Source: Ostreococcus lucimarinus CCE9901 (taxonomy: Eukaryota > Chlorophyta > Mamiellophyceae > Mamiellales > Bathycoccaceae). Taken from it: a DNA stretch of 64,000 nucleotides. Numbering within the stretch: position 1 is the stretch's first letter; every line of letters begins with the position of its first letter. Of this stretch, positions 57,247 through 64,000 are shown one piece after another. A program made the position numbers and the translations under genes. Under the pieces are notes generated by a model. It was not told the origin of the DNA and searched no databases. It saw only the letters and a list, made by a program, of their open reading frames with translations. The DNA is taken from positions 1 through 64,000 of the forward strand of contig NC_009370.1 in assembly GCF_000092065.1 (NCBI RefSeq), in the 5' to 3' direction.

Positions 57247-58906
57247 ATGACGCGCGATGACGCCGACGGGGGCGCGCGGGATGATTTATACGACGCGCTC
57301 GGCGTCGCGCGGGACGCGACGAAGACGGAGGTGCGCGCGAGACGACGCGAGGACGACGCGACGAGGACGATGGATGCGTTTCGATGACGACCGCGTGGAT
57401 AGGGGAGGGGCGACGACGACGACTGACGGCGAGGCGCGACGACGGCGCGACGACGGCGCGGCGTAGGTGCGACGGGCGTATCGAAATTTGATCACGCGCG
57501 CGCATCCCGATAAGGGCGGAGACGCGGTGACGTTCGCGAGGATCCAACGCGCGTACGACGTGCTGAGCGACGACGCGAAGCGCGCGTCGTACGACGAGAC
57601 TGGGACGTTTGAAAAGACGGTCGAAGAAGAATTGCTCGATGAATTCGGTGGAGGGGTGTTTCGCGATAAGATGAAGGAGGAGGAAGCGCGCAAGGAGTCT
57701 CTGGCCGAGGCGCTCGTGAAGACGGAGAAGGAGAAGGGGTCGCACACCGCCGGATTCGAAGCGTGGCTCCGAGCGCGCGGACCGGATTCGAACAAGACGA
57801 TCGGGGTCGAAGACATGATCGATCGATTCGGGGTGAACAAAGGTTCGTACGACGAAGTGGTGCTACCGAAGATTCGTGCGTACCAGGCGAGCGTCACAGC
57901 GGCGAACGCGATTAAATTGGGATCGGCGGCGATTCCTCCCACGCTCGAGTGGGGCGAGGTGCTCGTCAACGTGCGCGTCGCGCCGATTAATCCCGCCGAT
58001 ATCGACGCCAAGACGCTCGCTTCGCGCGCGAAATTCCCTTTCGTCGCTGGATCCGATGGTGTCGCCACCGTGGTGAAAGTCGGCGCGGGCGTGAAATCTC
58101 TCAACGAAGGCGATTGGGTGCTGCCGTACAAAGCCGAGATGGGCACGTGGCGCTCGCTCGCGGTGTGGAAGGAGAAGGACCTAATCAAGCTTCCTTCGGA
58201 CATTTTACCCATGGAATACGCGGCGATGATGCGTGAAATGTGCGTCGCGTACCGTTTACTGGAAGACTTCGGAAGCTTGAAACCGGGAGACGCCGTGGTG
58301 CTCAACGCCGCGACGTCCACCGTCGGTCAGTGCGTCGTGCAACTGTGCGCCATGCTCAAGCTTCGCGCCGTCGCCGTCGTGCGCTCGCGGAAAGATTTCG
58401 ACAAGACGGCGGCGTGGTTGAAATCACTCGGCGCTTCGGAGGTGTTGAAAGATGAAGGCTCGATCGCGACCGAGCTCACGTCGCGAAACTTGTTCGCCAA
58501 GCCGAGACTGGCGCTCGACGCCGTCGGCGGCGCCTCGGCGGTGCGTCTCGCCGAATCCCTCCAACCCGGTTGTCCGCTCATCGTCTACGGCAACATGAGC
58601 GGTCGCGCGGCGACGTTCCCATGGCACGCCTGGACGCAATCCGCACTCATCGTTCGCGGGTTCTCGTTGCGCCAATGGATGACTGAAAACAAGAAAAAGG
58701 TGCCCAAGATGATGGAGACGCTCGGCAAGCTCGCGCGCGCCGACAAACTCGCGATTCAGTACACCGACTACGAACTCTCGAGCGAGTTCGAGGAGGCGCT
58801 CGAACACGCGCGCGAGGACGATCGATGCACCAAAGTACTGTTACGCGTGAACGATATCGGGACGACGTACGACAGCGCCGAAAACGCCGCCTCGCCGACG
58901 GCGTGA
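57247..58906 (+). CDS. J-domain fused to MECR/ETR1-like enoyl reductase, two exons
   Basis: Exons 57247-57330 and 57467-58906 give 507 residues. Exon 1 encodes the start of a J-domain (DDLYDALGVARDATKTE); the intron starts GTGCGC, has CTGAC at 57423-57427 and ends GTAG. Exon 2 continues VRRAYRNLITRAHPDKGGDA with the HPD tripeptide, then RIQRAYDVLSDDAKRASYDE. After a charged linker (about 80-130) comes a zinc-independent medium-chain reductase: VLVNVRVAPINPADIDAKTL, VAGSDGVATVVKVGAGVKSL, GTWRSLAVW and a Rossmann core VLNAATSTVGQCVVQLCAML. This matches mitochondrial trans-2-enoyl-ACP reductase (fatty-acid synthesis II). One continuous frame runs through both parts. No mitochondrial leader is seen before the J-domain. 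Confidence 0.85.
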
Positions 58907-59131
58907 GCGGTCCCGCGACGGGCGTCTCGACTCGGGCGACGGCGACCGCGCGGGCGAGACGAGACGAGACTATTCAGGGACGAAGACTACACGAATAAAT
59001 GCACGAAACTGTAATGATAATATTTCATCCTCAGTTCCTAAACTGCGGCGACCTATCGCGTCGCCTCTTCAAAGCGCGTACGTACCGAGCGTCGACGCTC
59101 GATGGCGTCGTCCTCGCTTCGCGGCGCGCGT

Positions 59132-59857
59132 TTAGTAGAGTTCTTCCTCCATGTGCGTCTTGACCGTGCAGTCCGACGTCGGGTACGCGACGCACGTGAG
59201 CACGAAGCCGTTACCCATTTGGTCGTCGTCCAAGAAAGATTGGTCGGATTGGTCGATGGAACCAGCCTGCGCGCGATCGTCTCGTCAGTCTCGTCATCCA
59301 GAAACGTCCCATCGTCGGTTCGCGACTCGTCGAGAGTCCCTCGCGGGCGAGTGACGTCAACGTACCGTGACCTTACCCGCGCACGACGAGCATGCGCCCG
59401 CGCGGCACGAGTACGGCAAGTCGATGCCGGCTTCCTGCGCGCGTCGCAAAAGAAATCACCCCTCCGTCAGTCTCGCGCCCTCGCGACGCCCGCGCGTTCG
59501 CGCGCGACGCGCCCGACGCGCATCGCGTCGATCGCCCGATCGTTGGGCGGCGCCGCGTCAGCGTCGCGCGACGCGATTCGCCCCCGTTCCCGCGCGCGCG
59601 ACGCCGCGCGCGACGCCGCGCGCGTCGCGACCCGACGATTAAAAATTCGCTCGAGCGTTTCGCGCACTCACCTCAGCGGCGTCGAGGATGTACGTGTCGT
59701 CCGCGCACTCGATCGCTTGCGCCCCCTCCGGGGTTTCGAGCGTGACCTGGAAGCGCGCGATCGTCGATCGGCGCGCGACGGCGGCGGAGGATCGGCGCGC
59801 GCCCGCGAAGGACGCGACGGGGGCGGCGGTGACGGACATCTTCGTGACGGCGGACAT
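59132..59857 (-). CDS. PETF/FDX: Plant-type [2Fe-2S] ferredoxin, chloroplast, three exons
   Basis: Exons on the minus strand are 59672-59857, 59366-59434 and 59132-59266, giving 129 residues. Exon 1 encodes a transit peptide ([20 protein letters not shown]) and [20 protein letters not shown]. Exon 2 holds the cluster loop [14 protein letters not shown] (Cys-x4-Cys-x2-Cys). Exon 3 carries [20 protein letters not shown] with the fourth Cys in LTCVAYP, and ends MEEELY. All junctions are in phase 0; donors are GTGAGT and GTACGT, branch motifs CTGAC (59466-59470, 59284-59288), acceptors GCAG. The protein takes electrons from photosystem I to FNR and other partners. It has the most introns of any gene here. 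Confidence 0.96.
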
Positions 59858-60081
59858 TGTGTCTGTGTGTTACTGCGTGGAGTAGTGTCGACGCGTCGTC
59901 GGCGAACGAGCGATCGACGCGACGCGATCGATCGAGGTCGGTCGATCCCCCTAACCTGTTGATTCGTCGAGTCAGCACTCGTCGACGCGCGCCGATCGAA
60001 AAAACCGTCCTCGCGTCGATCGACCGCGCGCGCATCGTCGGTCGCCGTCGAACCTCGCGCCGTCGATCGCGCGCGCGCGCG

Positions 60082-60108
60082 TCGATCGATCGATCGATCG
60101 ATCGATCG
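60082..60108. repeat. TCGA/GATC simple repeat between divergent genes
   Basis: About six and a half copies of the 4-bp unit TCGA in the 282-bp region between the ferredoxin start and the next gene's start. The rest of that region is G+C-rich with no visible gene and must contain both promoters. Confidence 0.85.
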
Positions 60109-60139
60109 CGCGCGCCCGCACTTCGCGCCGACGGCGACC

Positions 60140-60562
60140 ATGCGCGCGATGTCGACGACGACGACGACGACGACGCGCGCGATGACGTCGCGCGCGTCGC
60201 GACGCCGACCGACGACGCGACGTCCGACGCGCGCGTACGCGCCGCGCGCGCGATCGAGCGACGACGACGACGACGCGACGGCGAACGAATCGTCGACGTC
60301 GGCGACCGAGCCCAAGCTCGACCCGTTCGGGTTCGGGGCGCGACGGCAGGACGCGCCGGACGAGATCCGCCCGGGATTCGACACCGCGGAGGGGGGGAAG
60401 GTGGGACCGGTGGGGACGTTTTTCATCTCCGCGCTGCTGATCGCGCTGTTCGGGGGGTCGTTTTTCTTCACGAGCGTGCCGCGGGGGAGCGTGGAGGAGC
60501 TCGCGGCGAGGCAGTTGGCGGACGATCCGAACGCGCCGACGCAGAGCTTCGCGAGACGGTGA
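60140..60562 (+). CDS. Small single-helix plastid-type protein, unknown function
   Basis: A 140-residue protein. The leader (MRAMSTTTTTTTRAMTSRAS) is Thr/Arg-rich, like a plastid transit peptide, and an Asp run follows. The conserved-looking core is LDPFGFGARRQDAPDEIRPG, then a membrane helix (VGTFFISALLIALFGGSFFF), then FTSVPRGSVEELAARQLAD. I recognise no family. It is divergent from ferredoxin, so co-regulation with photosynthesis genes is possible but unproven. Confidence 0.62.
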   Translation: MRAMSTTTTTTTRAMTSRASRRRPTTRRPTRAYAPRARSSDDDDDATANESSTSATEPKLDPFGFGARRQDAPDEIRPGFDTAEGGKVGPVGTFFISALLIALFGGSFFFTSVPRGSVEELAARQLADDPNAPTQSFARR

Positions 60563-60708
60563 GGCGGTGGGGGGTGTGAGGGTGTTGGTATTTTTACGGT
60601 GGGCGTCGCGCGGGGAAGGGTAGATTGGTTGGTTGTCAAAACACGCGCGCTCGCGCTAAACTACGTAAATCTCTACGACGCGACGCGACGCGACGCTTCT
60701 AACTAAGA

Positions 60709-63700
60709 CTAGATTCCGATCCGATCGACGACGGCGCGGGAATCGAAGAATGATGCCAAGGCGGTGGAGAGCGGTGCGCGGTGCGCGCTTCGGATGGCGT
60801 CGATGGCGTGGGGGGCGATTTGGGCGACGACGTCGGCGTCGGCGAAATCGACGAGGGACGCCAACGCGCGCGCGGCGAGACGCTCTCGCGTCGGCGTGAG
60901 GGCGTTGGAGCGTAAACACGCATCACCGTCGCGCGTGTTTTCTTTGTCGCTCTCGCGCGCTTCTCGGTGGATGACTAAGCATCGCGACGCGTGTTCCACG
61001 AGGCGCTCTCTCGCGTCGACGTCGCCTCGCAACGCTCGTAAAAGCGCGTCGCCGGCGGCAAACTCGAGACGAGACAACGTCCCGAGAGATCCTTCGGCGT
61101 CGTTTTCTTCTCTCGCGAACGCGTAGGCGTCGGTGATGATGTCCACGAGTTCCGAGCGCGCGCTCTCCGGAACGCCGACGACGCCTCGCAAATCGGCGCA
61201 CGCAGCGACGCACGCGAGCGAGCGACTCACGACATCGCTCGCGTTCGGTAAGTCGAGCATGACGACGTCTACGACGACGCCGTACCGCAGAACTTTGCAA
61301 ATCGCACGCCAAGTGTCCACAGAAGAGTCACCGCGAGCTATGACGACGTCCATCGCCGAGCGCGTCGCCGCGAGCGCGTCGGGAATCGCTCGAGGCGCGG
61401 CGGCGCGCAAGACGTTCGTCACGAAGGACCAAATCGCCGGTAGCAACGCGTCGTAGGCTGATTTTTTGTCGCGCACGAGCGCGATCAGGCGTGGAAGAAT
61501 GAGATCCAACGCCCGCGTGGCGTCGAGCTTGGTCTCCAATAAGCCCTCGACCGCTCCAGCGCGCGCCACCCCCCACGCCTCGGCGCTCAGTCGCTCGACG
61601 TCGTCGTCTTCGAGAACGCGGAACAACGCGTCGAGAGCGCGATCGTCTTCGCGCGCGAGCGCGCCGATAGTTTCGCACGTTGCCGCCCAAGTCGTCTTCA
61701 ACCACGCGTTCGCGTCCTCGTCGCCCATGGCGAGTCCTCGGCGGCACGCCGCGGCGATCGTCGCAACGGCGCGTCGCGGCGGCGAATCCTCGTCGTCCGA
61801 GCCAGCGCTCGCGCGTCGTCGGCGTCGCGCGAACGTCCCGAGCAAGCACATCGCTCGTGGGACGCACGCAAGCGGTAGGCCGAGGTAGTCGTCGTCGTCC
61901 TCCGTCGCCACCTTCGACGCGCTGTCGCCATTTTTTTCCAACGCCGCGGCCAGCGCCTTCTCCAACGCCTCGCACGCCGCGGCTTCCGCATCTCCCAAAG
62001 CGACATCGCTCGACGAACCGTCACCGTACACGTGTTCGAGCACTTCTAACGCTGGATCCCAACCCAAATCCAGCGAGTCCCCGAATCGCTGGAGCGCTTG
62101 AGCGACGCACGACGAAATCAAATCTCTCGCGTGCGCGTTTGGGGCGTTTTCGATCGCCGCGACGAATGGCTTCATCGCGTCCACCTGCGTGGCCGAACGC
62201 GTCGCGCGCGCGCGTAAAAGCAACCTATTCGCCACTTGTCGTAGCGAATCTGTGGCGTGTAACACGACTTTATCGTCGGGGTGCTTCACGCTCTCCACCA
62301 GGTGTTCGGCGACGACGTTCCAAAGCTTGGACCACACCAGGCGCACGCGCGTCATATTCGTCGCCGCGACTTCGGTGAGACGTAGTAACGCCGACACGTT
62401 ACCGCCCGCACCGTCCCAGAGTTCATGACGAGATACTGTGGCGATGGCGGAGGCGTAGGCGATGATCTCATCGGAATCGAATCGAGTGCTCAACGCGAAT
62501 ACGCGCTCGATGGCTTCGCCGCCCGCGGTGGACAACCACTGCGTCACCGAAAGCTCCGCCGGGGTGAGCGCGTCGGGGCTAACATCGCCGCCCGATTGCG
62601 TCGCCGATTTCGATGACGCCACTAGTTCTTGCATGCGAAGCGGTGCACAAAAAATATCTTTCGCGCGCGCGGTATCGAAGGATACGCCGGCGCCGACGAC
62701 GGCGCGCAAGTTTTCCAACCGCGTCACCATTTCCAACACGCTCGCCCACGCCTGGACGCCGCCTAGATTGGATTCGCTCGCCGCGAGCTCGAGGAGCGTG
62801 CTCAAAGCTTCTTTACTCTGAGTTGCGATGCCTTCGCGGCGTCCAAACCCAGGAGCAGAGACTAAGAAGGTGCAGATATCGTCGCGCAACATCGGGAGTT
62901 GCAGTCGCGCCGCGAGCGACAGCATCGCTCTCGCGCCTTCGAGCGGCATCGCTGCGTGCGCTTCATCCGGGGCGGAGTCAAACGCGCTGGATAACGCGAT
63001 TAACATGCATTTCCCCGCCGCCTCGAGCATCGGTCGCGCCAAGCCTGGTTCGGAGGCTCGGACGAAGAGCGCGCTCGCGGCTTCGTCGCTCTCCTCGGCG
63101 TGCTTGAACATCGCCTTCGTGGACTTGAGTAACTCTACCGTTTCGTCGCTCGCCTCTTTGAGCGTAGATCGGTTCTTCCAGGGAGCTGCAAAGTTTAGTA
63201 CTTGCGCCATCGTCTTCTTCGCCCGCGCGTTATCGCCACCGTTCGCTTTGGTCGCCGTCGATGGCTCCGCGGCGTGCATTTTGATTTCCTCGGCAGTGAC
63301 GCGCGCGTAAATCGCGGCGACGGCTTCCACATCCAAATCTTTTGTCGCCTCGGCTGCGGTGGCCATGAGCACGAAATCACCTTCGCTCATCTTCATCGCG
63401 GCGTCTGTGAGGGGGTTGTGCGCATCCGTGTTCAACATGACGATCGCGAAGGCTAAGATGTACGCGGCGTCCGCGGACGGGTACGCCCCCGGATTGCACG
63501 CGCAAAACCTCGCCGCGAACGCCTCGACCAATCGATCAATCTTTTGTGCCTCCCCTGGGAGCTTGAACCCACCCAAAAACAAGCGCATGGCATCATCGAT
63601 GCTCATCGACGCAAAGTCGAATCTGTGGACGTACGCGCGCATGACGACGAGCGCGTCGGCGTCGGGCGAGCCGAGTAACTCGCCGATGGCGGCGGGCGCG

Positions 63701-64000
63701 ACGCGCGCGCTCGTCTTGCGCAAAAACTCCGCACACACATTTGGATCCTCCGAGCGCGCCGCGACTCTGAGCGTCTGCGTCGAAGGATCGACGTTGAAGG
63801 CTTCGACAGCCTTTTCCATGGAGGCCTTCGTCTTTTTCGCCTTTTGAAATCGTTCGGCTTCGGATTCCACCGCGGCGGACGGGGAATTTACACACGACGG
63901 CGACGACGGGGAGTCTGACGGCGACGTCGGAGCTGTCGCGATTTTTTCTTCGCGATGCGTCGGCGACGTGGGCGTGGAAGGTCCATCATCGCCGGCGACG
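60709..64000 (-). CDS. Sec7-domain ARF guanine-nucleotide exchange factor (BIG-type), 5' end outside the window
   Basis: About 1097 codons are open from the stop at 60709 to the window's right edge; the apparent start at 63870 is a GTG, and the frame continues upstream as Pro/Ser-rich sequence, so the N-terminus is missing. The Sec7 domain begins near 63,800: MRAYVHRFDFASMSIDDAMR, then LFLGGFKLPGEAQKIDRLVE with the catalytic Glu finger, then AAYILAFAIVMLNTDAHNPL. The wording is closer to BIG than to GNOM/GBF1. A long alpha-helical region with repeated HEAT-like helices (HDS domains) fills the remaining ~850 residues. It activates ARF GTPases at the trans-Golgi for vesicle budding. Confidence 0.9.
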   Translation of the reverse strand, partial: VAGDDGPSTPTSPTHREEKIATAPTSPSDSPSSPSCVNSPSAAVESEAERFQKAKKTKASMEKAVEAFNVDPSTQTLRVAARSEDPNVCAEFLRKTSARVAPAAIGELLGSPDADALVVMRAYVHRFDFASMSIDDAMRLFLGGFKLPGEAQKIDRLVEAFAARFCACNPGAYPSADAAYILAFAIVMLNTDAHNPLTDAAMKMSEGDFVLMATAAEATKDLDVEAVAAIYARVTAEEIKMHAAEPSTATKANGGDNARAKKTMAQVLNFAAPWKNRSTLKEASDETVELLKSTKAMFKHAEESDEAASALFVRASEPGLARPMLEAAGKCMLIALSSAFDSAPDEAHAAMPLEGARAMLSLAARLQLPMLRDDICTFLVSAPGFGRREGIATQSKEALSTLLELAASESNLGGVQAWASVLEMVTRLENLRAVVGAGVSFDTARAKDIFCAPLRMQELVASSKSATQSGGDVSPDALTPAELSVTQWLSTAGGEAIERVFALSTRFDSDEIIAYASAIATVSRHELWDGAGGNVSALLRLTEVAATNMTRVRLVWSKLWNVVAEHLVESVKHPDDKVVLHATDSLRQVANRLLLRARATRSATQVDAMKPFVAAIENAPNAHARDLISSCVAQALQRFGDSLDLGWDPALEVLEHVYGDGSSSDVALGDAEAAACEALEKALAAALEKNGDSASKVATEDDDDYLGLPLACVPRAMCLLGTFARRRRRASAGSDDEDSPPRRAVATIAAACRRGLAMGDEDANAWLKTTWAATCETIGALAREDDRALDALFRVLEDDDVERLSAEAWGVARAGAVEGLLETKLDATRALDLILPRLIALVRDKKSAYDALLPAIWSFVTNVLRAAAPRAIPDALAATRSAMDVVIARGDSSVDTWRAICKVLRYGVVVDVVMLDLPNASDVVSRSLACVAACADLRGVVGVPESARSELVDIITDAYAFAREENDAEGSLGTLSRLEFAAGDALLRALRGDVDARERLVEHASRCLVIHREARESDKENTRDGDACLRSNALTPTRERLAARALASLVDFADADVVAQIAPHAIDAIRSAHRAPLSTALASFFDSRAVVDRIGI

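Noticed and set aside
1-64000. CRISPR arrays, insertion sequences, retroelements, tRNA or rRNA genes
   Set aside because: No spaced repeat arrays, transposase or reverse-transcriptase motifs, terminal repeats, cloverleaf-like stretches or rRNA blocks were seen by eye; a tRNAscan or Rfam search could still reveal a small RNA in the gaps.

Overview
The window is one end of a nuclear chromosome from a very small green alga of the Mamiellales, most likely Ostreococcus (O. lucimarinus/O. tauri group; the species is inferred). Positions 1-182 are 26 perfect copies of the plant-type telomere repeat CCCTAAA. The coding evidence agrees: G+C-rich DNA, genes 20-400 bp apart on both strands, mostly intronless genes, a plant-type ferredoxin, GUN4, plastid uroporphyrinogen decarboxylase, a CGL160-like protein, a SYP1-type syntaxin, and a full-length nitric oxide synthase of the kind known from Ostreococcus. 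The few introns are short (99-237 nt), usually start GTGCGT, and all carry a CTGAC branch-site motif near the 3' end.

Layout. 1-1531: telomere and a gene-free subtelomere. 1.5-11.6 kb: GT47 exostosin-like glycosyltransferase, nitric oxide synthase, a divergent PPC/leucine-rich-repeat membrane protein, a lipid-droplet-type hydrolase and a membrane-anchored sugar-nucleotide epimerase. 11.7-20.6 kb: plasma-membrane syntaxin, ER HSP90 (KDEL), a secreted orphan, mitochondrial FtsH/i-AAA protease, TAF9 and a PIN1 prolyl isomerase. 20.6-30.6 kb: a Cys-rich secreted orphan, a proline-iminopeptidase-like pseudoenzyme, ATP23, GUN4, an M50 metalloprotease, a 2OG dioxygenase, UROD, a SnoaL-like protein, an FKBP-like protein and a HopJ-family protein. 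30.6-43.4 kb: CGL160-like protein, MATE transporter, MoaE, pseudouridine synthase, TRAIP-like RING protein, small plastid proteins, a torsin-like AAA protein, UTP21 and a small FKBP. 43.4-55.6 kb: DDX11/CHL1 helicase, 14-3-3, a NOX/ferric-reductase-like protein, two coiled-coil proteins, a GATA factor and an OTUD6-type deubiquitinase. 55.6-64 kb: chromate-type transporter, a J-domain/enoyl reductase fusion, ferredoxin, a small plastid protein and a Sec7 ARF-GEF cut by the window edge.

Most of this is housekeeping without an operon-like theme. Plastid functions recur (GUN4 and UROD of tetrapyrrole synthesis, ferredoxin, CGL160), and two mitochondrial inner-membrane proteases (FtsH and ATP23) lie within 7 kb. 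I reconstructed nine introns in eight genes by matching splice signals to reading frame and protein-family expectation; several start codons were moved from GTG/TTG to the first in-frame ATG. The most unusual items are the J-domain/enoyl-reductase fusion, the nucleophile-less alpha/beta hydrolase, the NOX-like protein with a membrane module inside its NADPH domain, the torsin-like AAA protein, and a GC-AG intron in PIN1. No mobile element, tRNA, rRNA or CRISPR array was found.
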